Positions 40,896 through 48,939 of a stretch of DNA of 64,000 nt are shown here, in pieces. Position 1 is the first letter of the stretch. Every line of letters starts with the position of its first letter. The notes below the pieces were generated by a model, which saw only the letters and a list, made by a program, of their open reading frames with translations, had not been told where the DNA came from and did no database searches. The position numbers and the translations under genes were made by a program. Source of the stretch: Thermoleophilales bacterium (GTDB lineage: Bacteria > Actinomycetota > Thermoleophilia > Solirubrobacterales > 70-9); NCBI GenBank assembly GCA_020636955.1, contig JACJWY010000003.1:124001-188000 (forward strand). Direction: 5' to 3'.

Positions 40896-42302
40896 ATGAC
40901 GGCTGCGCAGGCTGCCAGTGCCAGTTACCCGGTTTCGGGCTTCTTCGACGAGGCTTTCTCGCCGCAGACCGAGCTGCGCCCGGCCTATCGCGAGCTGCTC
41001 GAAGGGCTTGATCCCCTGGATCTCGCTCGCGTTCAGGGCCAGGTCCAGACCCGGTTGCGGGAAGACGGAGTCGAGTTCGGACCGGAAGGAATGCGATCCG
41101 CCTTCGTGGTCGATGCGGTGCCGAGGATCATCACGGCCGAGGAGTGGAGGCTGCTCGCCGCGGGGCTGAGCCAGCGGGTCAGGGCGCTCCAGCTTTTCCT
41201 CGCCGACATCTACTCGCGCCAGGAAATCCTCGCCTCCGGCGTGATGCGCCGGTCCATACTCGATGGCGCCCCCCACTACGAGCCGGTCGCCGCCGGTTTC
41301 GGCACCCCGGTCGTGGCTGACCTGGCCGGACCCGATCTGGTCCGGGATGCGAGTGGCTTCAGGGTGCTCGAGGACAACCTGCGGTTCCCATCCGGACCGA
41401 CCTTTGCCCTTGCCGCGCGAAGGGCGGTCGCCGAACAATGGCCCGCCGGACCCCGACCGGTTCCGGCCGAGGGCGCGTTCGACCTTCTGGGCGAGATGCT
41501 CCGCGGGCGGGCCCCGGACGGCCGGGCCGATGCGGCGGTGGCGATCCTCAGCGAAGGCCCGGACAGCGCCGCCTGGTTCGAGCATCAATCGCTTGCCTCC
41601 CGCCTCGGCATCGAGGTGGTGACTGCCGAACAGCTCGAAGTCTCCCGTGGCGAGCTGGTCACCCGTACCGACCTGGAACCCCGGCGGATCGACGTGCTCT
41701 ACAACCGCAGCAACACCGACCGGATCACCCGGTCGGGTAACGATCTGACGCCACTCGGGGAGCTGTTGATTGAACCCCTCCGCTCCGGCAAGCTGGTCTG
41801 TGTCAATTCGTTCGGTACCGGGATCGCCGATGACAAGGCCGTCCACTGCTACACCGGCGCGATGATCCGGTTCTACCTCGGCGAGGAGCCGCTGCTTGAC
41901 ACCCCGGATTCACTGGACCTTGGCGACCCGGAACAGGCCGATCAGGCAATGGGGCAACTCGACCGGCTGGTGATCAAGCCCCGCTGGGCGCTCGGTGGCC
42001 AGGACATCGTGATCGGACCGAAAGCATCCGCCAAAGAACTCGAACGTGCCCGTCAGGCGGTGCGGAGCAATCCCGGCCGGTACGTCGCCCAGGAAATGAT
42101 CGGACTCTCGACTCACCCCACCCTGATCGGCGACCGGCTCGAACCTCGTCATATCGATTTGAGACCGTATGTGATCACTTCGGAAGGCGAGCAGACGGTT
42201 CTACCGCTGGCCCTGACCCGGTTTGCGCGCGCTGCCGGCAACCTCGTGGTCAGCAGCACCCAGGGAGGAGGAGCGAAGGACACATGGATACTGGCGGACT
42301 GA
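40896..42302 (+). CDS. Circularly permuted ATP-grasp protein (type 2)
   Basis: 468 aa. Members carry a permuted ATP-grasp fold and ligate carboxylates to amines via acylphosphate; their substrates are poorly known. Diagnostic segments: FRVLEDNLRFPSGPTFAL, ILSEGPDSAAWFEHQSLASRLG, DVLYNRSNTDR, NSFGTGIADDKAVHCYTGAMI and FYLGEEPLLDTP, then KPRWALGGQDIVIGP near the C-terminus. Usual neighbours are alpha-E (DUF403) and transglutaminase proteins; here they are absent and the genes downstream encode a C26 hydrolase and a GCS2 ligase. Its 3' end overlaps the next gene by 19 nt, implying an operon. Confidence 0.88.
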   Translation: MTAAQAASASYPVSGFFDEAFSPQTELRPAYRELLEGLDPLDLARVQGQVQTRLREDGVEFGPEGMRSAFVVDAVPRIITAEEWRLLAAGLSQRVRALQLFLADIYSRQEILASGVMRRSILDGAPHYEPVAAGFGTPVVADLAGPDLVRDASGFRVLEDNLRFPSGPTFALAARRAVAEQWPAGPRPVPAEGAFDLLGEMLRGRAPDGRADAAVAILSEGPDSAAWFEHQSLASRLGIEVVTAEQLEVSRGELVTRTDLEPRRIDVLYNRSNTDRITRSGNDLTPLGELLIEPLRSGKLVCVNSFGTGIADDKAVHCYTGAMIRFYLGEEPLLDTPDSLDLGDPEQADQAMGQLDRLVIKPRWALGGQDIVIGPKASAKELERARQAVRSNPGRYVAQEMIGLSTHPTLIGDRLEPRHIDLRPYVITSEGEQTVLPLALTRFARAAGNLVVSSTQGGGAKDTWILAD

Positions 42303-43102
42303 CGCTGCGCGGCCTGACCCGCGCCCCGGAAACAAGGCGGCCGCTGATCGGAGTGACGACCTCGGAGCTGAGGAAGGCCGAGACCGTCTCGCCGACCCCG
42401 GAGGGAGAGCCACCGCGTCACGAGATGGCGCTTGGACTCACCTACATGAAGGCGGTCGAGGTTGCCGGCGGGGTTCCGGTGGTGATTCCGCCGATGGAGA
42501 CGGGACTGATCGGGGCTTTGCTGGAGCACCTGGACGGTGTCTGCCTGTCTGGAGGACCGGACATCCATCCCGATCACTACGGCGAGGAACCGCATGACCA
42601 ACTCGGTCCGACCGCGCCGGATCTCGACCATTTCGAACTCGAGATCGCCCGCAAGGCGGATGCTCTGATGATGCCGGTGCTGGCAATCTGTCGCGGCATG
42701 CAGGCGCTCAACATCAGCCGCGGCGGCACCCTGCTCCAGCACATCCCGGACCGCTGGGTGGACGTCGAGCACCGCCAGAAGATGCCCGGGCAGACCGCGG
42801 CTCACCGGGTCGATCTGGACCCGAAGTCCAACCTCGCCCTGATCGTCGGTTCACCGGTGATCGCGGTCAACTCCTTTCACCACCAGGCCGTGGAGAAAGT
42901 GGGCGAGCGACTGGTGGCGACCGGCTGGGCACCCGACGGCGCAACCGAAGCGATCGAGGACCCGGACCGCGAGTTCATGCTCGGGGTCCAGTGGCACGCC
43001 GAACTCATGGTCGACCAGCCCGAGCAGTACCGGCTTTTCAGGCAGTTCGTGGCGGCGGCCGAGGAATTTTCGGTGATCAGGCTCACGGAGGCGACGAGAT
43101 AG
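42284..43102 (+). CDS. Peptidase C26 / gamma-glutamyl-gamma-aminobutyrate hydrolase family (PuuD-like)
   Basis: 272 aa. Class I glutamine-amidotransferase fold without a synthase partner: nucleophile Cys in AICRGMQALN, catalytic His and Glu in GVQWHAE, plus LSGGPDIHPDHYGE and VNSFHHQAV. Family members hydrolyse gamma-glutamyl bonds, as in gamma-Glu-GABA. Its ATG lies inside the ATP-grasp gene (19-nt overlap) and its TAG overlaps the apparent ATA start of the GCS2 ligase, so all three proteins should be made together. Confidence 0.9.
   Translation: MDTGGLTLRGLTRAPETRRPLIGVTTSELRKAETVSPTPEGEPPRHEMALGLTYMKAVEVAGGVPVVIPPMETGLIGALLEHLDGVCLSGGPDIHPDHYGEEPHDQLGPTAPDLDHFELEIARKADALMMPVLAICRGMQALNISRGGTLLQHIPDRWVDVEHRQKMPGQTAAHRVDLDPKSNLALIVGSPVIAVNSFHHQAVEKVGERLVATGWAPDGATEAIEDPDREFMLGVQWHAELMVDQPEQYRLFRQFVAAAEEFSVIRLTEATR
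43087..43098 (+). promoter_or_regulatory. Shine-Dalgarno supporting an ATA start for the GCS2 gene
   Basis: GGAGG at 43087-43091 is followed 7 nt later by ATA at 43099, which overlaps the stop of the C26 gene (ATAG). The only canonical start upstream is GTG 42991, 108 nt back and without a ribosome binding site; the first downstream ones lie inside the GVEEE motif. Confidence 0.55.
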
Positions 43103-44247
43103 CTGCGACCGGCGACAGCGCGGCGCTGCCCGAATGGGCCAAGTGGCCGGAAAATGGTCATCCTCTGGGCGATTTCACTCTCGGAGTCGAGGAAGAGGTG
43201 ATGCTCATCTCGGCGCTCAGCAACGCGCTGGCCAACCGGATCGACGCCGTTCTGCCGCGACTGCCTGCCGACGTCGTGACCCACATGACCCCCGAGACGC
43301 ATGGCTCCGCAGTCGAGCTCAGAACCGACGTCCACGCCAGCGTCGGAACGGCGATCGGGCAGATCGCATCGCTCAGGCACAGCCTCGCGGCAACCCTGAA
43401 GACCCTGCGGCTGAGGGCCGCCTCGGCCGGCACCCACCCTTTCGCGGTCTGGGAGGAGATCGTGGTTTCCGCCGGGGAGCGTTACCAGTTCGTGCACGGC
43501 TCGATGCGGGAGCTGGCCAGGAGGGAGCCGACCTTCGCCCTCCACGTTCACGTCGGCATGCCCGATCCGGATACCGCGATCAACGTCCACAACCGGATGC
43601 GGGTCTTCCTTCCCGTGCTGCTGGCCCTTTCGGCCAATTCTCCTTTCTGGCAGGGCCGAGACACCGGCCTCTCCTCGGCCCGCACCCCGCTGTTCCAGGC
43701 TTTCCCCCGGGTCGGCGTGCCGCGTCCCTTCCACAGCTACCGGCAGTACGTGGACAACGTTGACCTGTTGATCCGGACCAACGCGATTCCCGAGCCGACC
43801 TTCCTCTGGTGGGATGTCAGGCCGCAACCGTCGCTTGGCACGATCGAGATCAGGGTCATGGACTCGCAGACCCGCAACGAAGACACGGCCGCCCTGGTCG
43901 CCATGACCCAGTGCCTGGCCCGCCGGGAAGCCCTGGACAGCCAGCTTTCAACCGCCCAGATCGACTCGCAGGAATCGATCAGCGAGAACCGTTTCCTGGC
44001 CGCCCGGGACGGAATCGAGGCGGAGCTGATCGACTCCGGAAGGGAGGCGAGGGTGCCGGTCCCGAAGATCGTCGATCGGCTCGTCGCCGCCCTCAGGCCA
44101 CATGCCCAGGAGCTTGGCTGTGAACCCGAACTCGAATACTGCCTGGAGCTCGCCCGGGAAAACGGGGCCGTACGCCAGCGACGGATCAGCCGGGAAGTTC
44201 CATCCCTCGCCCAGATGGTCAGCATTCTGGCCGACGAACTGGAATAG
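43099..44247 (+). CDS. Carboxylate-amine ligase, YbdK/GCS2 family (glutamate-cysteine ligase-like), apparent ATA start
   Basis: 382 aa if started at ATA 43099. The GCS2 signature is near the N-terminus (HPLGDFTLGVEEEVMLI); ETHGSAVELRTDVHASV, AGTHPFAVWEEI, VHVGMPDPDTAINVHNRMR and FLWWDVRPQPSLGTIEIRVMDSQT follow. Relatives join glutamate to cysteine or to other amines with ATP. No ATG, GTG or TTG exists between the operon junction and the GVEEE motif. It completes a three-gene set of two ligases and a gamma-glutamyl hydrolase. Family call is firm; the product is unknown. Confidence 0.85.
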   Translation: MAATGDSAALPEWAKWPENGHPLGDFTLGVEEEVMLISALSNALANRIDAVLPRLPADVVTHMTPETHGSAVELRTDVHASVGTAIGQIASLRHSLAATLKTLRLRAASAGTHPFAVWEEIVVSAGERYQFVHGSMRELARREPTFALHVHVGMPDPDTAINVHNRMRVFLPVLLALSANSPFWQGRDTGLSSARTPLFQAFPRVGVPRPFHSYRQYVDNVDLLIRTNAIPEPTFLWWDVRPQPSLGTIEIRVMDSQTRNEDTAALVAMTQCLARREALDSQLSTAQIDSQESISENRFLAARDGIEAELIDSGREARVPVPKIVDRLVAALRPHAQELGCEPELEYCLELARENGAVRQRRISREVPSLAQMVSILADELE

Positions 44248-44256
44248 TCCCCTGCC

Positions 44257-45516
44257 TTGAAGTCGAGTGTGCCGTTCAGGGTCGTGATCGCGGCCGCAGT
44301 TCTGCTGGCGCTGGGGGCGCTGGTCGTCGATGGCTGCGCGAAAGAGGAAAACTCCCCGACCACGCGGACCCTGAAGATCTACGTCAGCCAGCCGCTGAAA
44401 GGTGACCGGGGCGGCGAAGACATGGTGCGGGCAGTCCAGATTGCCAACGATGACATGGGCGGCCGGATCGATTCGGCGAGGATCGAGATCGTCGGCATGA
44501 ACGATTCCGACGAATCCGGCAACTGGGTCGCTTCCCTGGTCCGCCGGAACGCGCACCGGGCCGCGGAGGATCCGGATGCCGTCGCCTACATCGGGGACTT
44601 CGATTCCGGGGCGACCGAAGTTGCGATGCCGATCCTCAACCGGGCCGGGATGCTCCAGGTCAGCTCCAGCTCGACCGCGGTCAAGTTGACCCGGCCGGCG
44701 CCGGAGCTGGGTGAGCGGATTCGTCCAACCGGGATCCGGACCTTCGGCCGGGTTGTGCCCAACGACAACGTCCAGGCAGCGGCCCTGGCCCTGTTCATGG
44801 ATGAAGAGAGCGTCAACGAGGTATTCGTGGTCGATGACGGAGACACCTACGGCGAGGGCCTCCGGTACCGCTTCGAAAAGGTCGCCCGACATACCGGCAT
44901 CGACATCACCGGTGCCGCCACGGTCACTCACGAGGCCCAGATCGGAGACGTGGCCAAGAGGGTCACCGCCTCCGGGGCCGACGCCCTGCTCTTTGCCGGT
45001 TCAAATCAGGATCTGGCGCGGGACCTGTTCGAGACGGTTCACCGTGACAACAACTTCATAAAACTCTTCGGAGGAGACGGCCTTTCGCTTTCATCCTTTC
45101 TCGAATCAATCGGTGACACCGGACTCGACACCTACATCACGGCGCCCCAGCTGCCGGCCGGCAACTACGCGCAAAGTGGCGAATCCTTCCTGCGGGGCTT
45201 CCAGGAAAGCTACGGCCGGCCGGCCGAGCCGATGGCCGTCTTCGCCTACGAGGCCGGCCGGGTCGTTCTCGACTCGATCCGGCGCGGGGTCCGCGGAAAC
45301 ATCGGCAGCGAACCGATCGACGTGTTGAGGACCAACACGCGAAACGCCTTCTTCGACACCTCGGAAAGGGCTTCACCGCTAGGCAGCTATTCGATCGACG
45401 CAAACGGCGACACCACTCTCACCTTTTACGGCGCATACCGGGTCGAGGACGGCCAACTCGTCCTCGGGAGAACGATCGACGTGCCGACTTCACTGCTGAT
45501 GGAGGACGAAGGATGA
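44257..45516 (+). CDS. Type 1 periplasmic binding protein (branched-chain amino acid-like), probable lipoprotein
   Basis: 419 aa. An N-terminal hydrophobic segment ends in VVDGCAKEENSP, a lipobox-like Cys with an unusual Asp at -2. The body is a Peripla_BP_6 two-lobe fold: LKIYVSQPLKGDRGGEDMVRAVQIANDD, AYIGDFDSGATEVAMPILNRAG, VVPNDNVQAAALALFM, FVVDDGDTYGEGL and DALLFAGSNQDLARDLF. No ABC permease or ATPase genes are adjacent, so it may be a sensor or use a transporter elsewhere. TTG start at 44257, 10 nt after the GCS2 stop; GTG 44269 is an alternative. It overlaps the DUF4239 gene by 4 nt. Confidence 0.82.
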   Translation: MKSSVPFRVVIAAAVLLALGALVVDGCAKEENSPTTRTLKIYVSQPLKGDRGGEDMVRAVQIANDDMGGRIDSARIEIVGMNDSDESGNWVASLVRRNAHRAAEDPDAVAYIGDFDSGATEVAMPILNRAGMLQVSSSSTAVKLTRPAPELGERIRPTGIRTFGRVVPNDNVQAAALALFMDEESVNEVFVVDDGDTYGEGLRYRFEKVARHTGIDITGAATVTHEAQIGDVAKRVTASGADALLFAGSNQDLARDLFETVHRDNNFIKLFGGDGLSLSSFLESIGDTGLDTYITAPQLPAGNYAQSGESFLRGFQESYGRPAEPMAVFAYEAGRVVLDSIRRGVRGNIGSEPIDVLRTNTRNAFFDTSERASPLGSYSIDANGDTTLTFYGAYRVEDGQLVLGRTIDVPTSLLMEDEG

Positions 45517-46304
45517 ACACGGTCCTTGCCTGCCTGGCGATTCTCGCCGGCGGATGCCTGGTCACCGGAATTTCCATCTTCCTGGTCCGGAAGTTTGTGC
45601 CGGAGAGTCTGAGGGGGAGCGAAGAGAGGCGCGAACCGGTCTTCGCCTTCGCCGGAGTGCTTTACGCCCTGGTCATCGGCTTCGTGCTCGCCTACGCCTT
45701 GGACGGATACCAGACGGCCGAAACCGCGGCCGGGACCGAGGCGGATTCGGTCAGTTCCCTCTCCCGGGCTGCCACCCTCTTTGACGCCGAAAGCCGGGAC
45801 CGGATCGGCCACGAGCTGATCTGTTACGCCCGGGCGGTCGTCGACGACGAATGGCCCGCGATGGCCCACGGTCACCGGTCGGAGCTTGCCACCGCCGCCA
45901 CCGACCGGCTTTTCCAGTCATTCGGCAAGCTGGGCCGCCACGACGCCGACAATTCCGCACTTTCCACCTCGCTGGAGCGGGTCAGCGACCTTCAGAAGGC
46001 CCGCGCGACCCGGCTGCTCAAGTCCGACACCTTCCTGCCGACCATGTTCTGGGTCTTCATGATCGCCGGCGGCTTCATGCTGATCCTCTTTGCCACGGTC
46101 CTCAAGGGCCGCGAGCCGGTCCGGGGCCAGATCATGTTCATCCTCCCGGTTTCGCTCCTGGTGATCTGCTCGGTCTACCTCGTCTTCGTATTCGAGCAGC
46201 CGTTCCGGGGACCCAACGAGGTTCAGCCCCGCGCCATGGAACGGGCCCTGGTCTCGGTCACCGAGTTCATTCCGGATCCCCGGGCCGACCGGCCCTGCCC
46301 GTAG
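45513..46304 (+). CDS. DUF4239 membrane protein
   Basis: 263 aa. Two N-terminal transmembrane helices and two more near residues 185-240 flank a cytoplasmic helical region. FAFAGVLYALVIGFVLAYALDGYQTAETAAGTEADSV, DRIGHELICYARAVVDDEWPAM and the late hydrophobic pair identify DUF4239, whose function is unknown (bestrophin-like fold has been proposed for the family). Its ATG overlaps the stop of the binding-protein gene by 4 nt, suggesting that the two work together, possibly a ligand sensor and a channel (inference). Confidence 0.82.
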   Translation: MNTVLACLAILAGGCLVTGISIFLVRKFVPESLRGSEERREPVFAFAGVLYALVIGFVLAYALDGYQTAETAAGTEADSVSSLSRAATLFDAESRDRIGHELICYARAVVDDEWPAMAHGHRSELATAATDRLFQSFGKLGRHDADNSALSTSLERVSDLQKARATRLLKSDTFLPTMFWVFMIAGGFMLILFATVLKGREPVRGQIMFILPVSLLVICSVYLVFVFEQPFRGPNEVQPRAMERALVSVTEFIPDPRADRPCP

Positions 46305-46319
46305 GAGGCGCGAGGCGGG

Positions 46320-48113
46320 CTAGTTGCCCGACTTGGCGACTTTGCCCGACTTCGTCAGGCCCAGATCGTCCTGGTTGTCTTCCGGGATCGGCGCCAGCTT
46401 CCGGCTGGGGACCGTTCTGTCCTGGAGGTTGTGTTTGTCGTTGAACTCGAGCGGAGTCATCGGCTGGTTGCTCATCGGCGGCTCCGGCTCCATTGCGTCG
46501 AGCCCGTTGTCGAGGTCGGCTTCGCTGACCGAAGACGGCACCGGGACCGCCCGGTAGGCGGGGACCGGAAGCCCGAGCCGGAATGCCAACTTGCCGTCGG
46601 CATCGAAACCGGTCACCCAGGGATTGTCGCCCCAGGAGACCACCCAGCCATCGCCCAGCTGTCGGAACGATCCGCAGCAGTGGCTGCTCGGAGCCGCTGC
46701 CTTGTCGGTGAAGGCACCGAGGTAGGTGGCCGTGCGCTCCTTCAGGTCGATCCGGTAGCGCAGAGCGCGCGGCGCGCGGCCCTTGACGTGAGTGCCGTTG
46801 TCATGAACGGTCAGGACATCACCGATCATGCGCGCGTCGTGATTGCCCGAGATCGGGTAGTTGCCATAAGGATCGTCGCCCACGACTTTCAGTGACTGCG
46901 GAGTCTTCACGCCACCGAACTTCCAGACGATGTTGCCCGTCTTCTTGCTGATGCCCCAGATCGAATCCGTGTGGCGGGTGGAAATCACGTATTGGTCACC
47001 CCAGGGCTCGATCGAGTTGAGGTGAAAATGGTCGTAGCGGATCTTCCCGTGCTGGTCGAAGTGGGGATTGTTGAACTCGCGGATCCACCAGCGATACGGG
47101 GTGCCGGTGAGCGGAATGTGGTCACCCGAGTTCCAGGACCAGAGCACCTGACCGTCCGGAGTCTGCTCCTGGAAGGCGCCGTCGAGAACACCACGGTTGG
47201 CACGACCGCCAACCGGGCGGAGATCGACGCCGTAACGGGGGTCATAACTCATGACCAGCTGGTTGCCGTTGGGCAGGAGCACGTATTCATGTCCGTCAGT
47301 GGGGGCGCCCTTGAACCTGACCGTCTTGACCAGGTTGCCGTCCAGATCGCGGATGTCGGTGGCCGTGCGGGCATCCTGGCCGAAGCCGTCGCCGAAGCCG
47401 CGGGGGAACTGGACCGTGCCGTCGTAGAGCACCTGGCCCCCGAGGGTGTTGTAGGGCGGGCTGTACCACCAGCGGGGAGTGCCGTCCTGATCGAAGACGA
47501 TCAGCCAGACCCGGCCGGTCTTGCCGGGGGTCAGGTACGAACTGACCATGAACATGCCCTTGGGCGGCTTCCGGAAGCGCTTGTATCGCCATTCCGGGAA
47601 ATTGGACGGGAGGCAGCGCACCTCGTAGCTTTCGGGTCCGTCCTCGCGCATGATCTTCACGTCGAAGTCCTGACCCGGCAGGGGCCGGGCCTCGGCCGCG
47701 TAGCGTCCGGACTGGGCCGGGTTTGCCCAGACCTTGACCTTCACATCCGGGTTCGAGCGGACCTGCACCATGACCCGGCCGGGAACGCAGCGGGTCACGT
47801 AGTAATGCCGGTCGGGATTGAACTTCGGCCACATTGACGATGTGCCGAACTGGGCGTCGTACTTGCTACCCGGATCGCCGTTGCCATCCTCGGTGCCGAC
47901 GATCGGAGCCAGGGCGTTCAGATCCTGCCCCTCATTCTTCGACTTCTTCGATGACTTGCCGTGGTCGTGATCGGCCCGGTACTGGCGGTAAACAAGCGCG
48001 CCGGCACCGACGCCAACGAAAAGTGCGGCCAGTAGCACGGCAAGGTTGAACGGCGTGAATTTGAGTTTGTTACCGGAGGTTTCCATGCCAGCGACGTTGA
48101 ACTGATTTCCCAT
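46320..48113 (-). CDS. Membrane-anchored arylsulfotransferase-like (ASST) beta-propeller protein
   Basis: 597 aa. One transmembrane anchor (about residues 23-41), then a linker and a large exported domain with the ASST pattern: RVWLIVFDQDGTPRWWYSPP, GHEYVLLPNGNQLVMSYDPRYG, KIRYDHFHLNSIEPWGDQYVIS, TRHTDSIWGISKKTGNIVWKFGG and GNHDARMIGDVLTVHDNG. Conserved His residues in DGHEY, DHFHLNS, TRHTDS and GNHDA are candidates for catalysis. ASST enzymes move sulfate between phenols, but many actinobacterial members are untested. Upstream start 48086 (METSGNK) is an alternative. Confidence 0.85.
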   Translation of the reverse strand: MGNQFNVAGMETSGNKLKFTPFNLAVLLAALFVGVGAGALVYRQYRADHDHGKSSKKSKNEGQDLNALAPIVGTEDGNGDPGSKYDAQFGTSSMWPKFNPDRHYYVTRCVPGRVMVQVRSNPDVKVKVWANPAQSGRYAAEARPLPGQDFDVKIMREDGPESYEVRCLPSNFPEWRYKRFRKPPKGMFMVSSYLTPGKTGRVWLIVFDQDGTPRWWYSPPYNTLGGQVLYDGTVQFPRGFGDGFGQDARTATDIRDLDGNLVKTVRFKGAPTDGHEYVLLPNGNQLVMSYDPRYGVDLRPVGGRANRGVLDGAFQEQTPDGQVLWSWNSGDHIPLTGTPYRWWIREFNNPHFDQHGKIRYDHFHLNSIEPWGDQYVISTRHTDSIWGISKKTGNIVWKFGGVKTPQSLKVVGDDPYGNYPISGNHDARMIGDVLTVHDNGTHVKGRAPRALRYRIDLKERTATYLGAFTDKAAAPSSHCCGSFRQLGDGWVVSWGDNPWVTGFDADGKLAFRLGLPVPAYRAVPVPSSVSEADLDNGLDAMEPEPPMSNQPMTPLEFNDKHNLQDRTVPSRKLAPIPEDNQDDLGLTKSGKVAKSGN

Positions 48114-48225
48114 TCGGACCGGGGCGGCAGCAGCGCCTGGTGCTTCATTCCGGTCGCGCCTGGGGCGACTCTCTGAATGGTCCGGGAACTATAGAGGCAC
48201 CCCCTGCGGGTAGGGTTCGCGACCC

Positions 48226-48939
48226 ATGCCGCCGCTTTCCAAGTTCTCGATCACCGACACGCTTCAGGGCATGCGGGTCGCCTTCGAGAAGGACAGGGCC
48301 CTGGTCATCCGGATCACCCTCCTCTTCGCCGCCCTCAACGCGGTGACCGGCCTGCTGGACCTGACCGGCCCGGCCGGGATCGCGATTTCTATCGGTTTTC
48401 TGGTCCTGTTCGGGGCCATGTACGAGGGTCTGATGACGGCCCTCGTCTGTCTTCCGGGGAAAGCGGAAGGGATGGCTGAACTGTGGCGGACGGTCCGACC
48501 GGTTCTGGGCATCATGATCTGGGTCGCCCTCGTCTACGCGATCGCCGTTTTTGCCGGGATGCTCGCGCTGATCGTCCCCGGACTGATGATCCTCACGATC
48601 TGGTCGGTTTCAGGACAGGTGGTGGTGGTCGAACGGGCCGGACTGGCCACTGCGTTTCGCCGCAGCGCCGAACTGGTTCGTGGCAACGGCTTCGCGGTCT
48701 TCGGGTTCCTGCTCGTGGTCGGGATCATCGCCCTGACGATCTCGCTTCTGGCGATCCTGGTCGCTCGACCGCTCGGAACCGGGGTGGTCGGCAACCTGGT
48801 CACCCCCTTCCTCAGCAACCTCTTCAGCGCTCCTTTCTACGCGCTGGGGCTGGCCGCGCTTTACAACGAACTGACCGGCCGGGGGGTCAATCCGGAGTCA
48901 CTGCCGCCGGGCCCTGATCCGCCGGACCCGAACCCGTAG
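48226..48939 (+). CDS. Polytopic membrane protein of unknown function
   Basis: 237 aa, about six transmembrane helices, small-residue rich, ending in a Pro-rich tail (PPGPDPPDPNP). VVVERAGLATAFRRSAELVRGNGFAVFGFLL is typical of uncharacterised membrane proteins related to the GDPD membrane-domain group. TAGGGT lies 9 nt before the ATG. The last 53 nt overlap the convergent MFS gene. Confidence 0.7.
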   Translation: MPPLSKFSITDTLQGMRVAFEKDRALVIRITLLFAALNAVTGLLDLTGPAGIAISIGFLVLFGAMYEGLMTALVCLPGKAEGMAELWRTVRPVLGIMIWVALVYAIAVFAGMLALIVPGLMILTIWSVSGQVVVVERAGLATAFRRSAELVRGNGFAVFGFLLVVGIIALTISLLAILVARPLGTGVVGNLVTPFLSNLFSAPFYALGLAALYNELTGRGVNPESLPPGPDPPDPNP

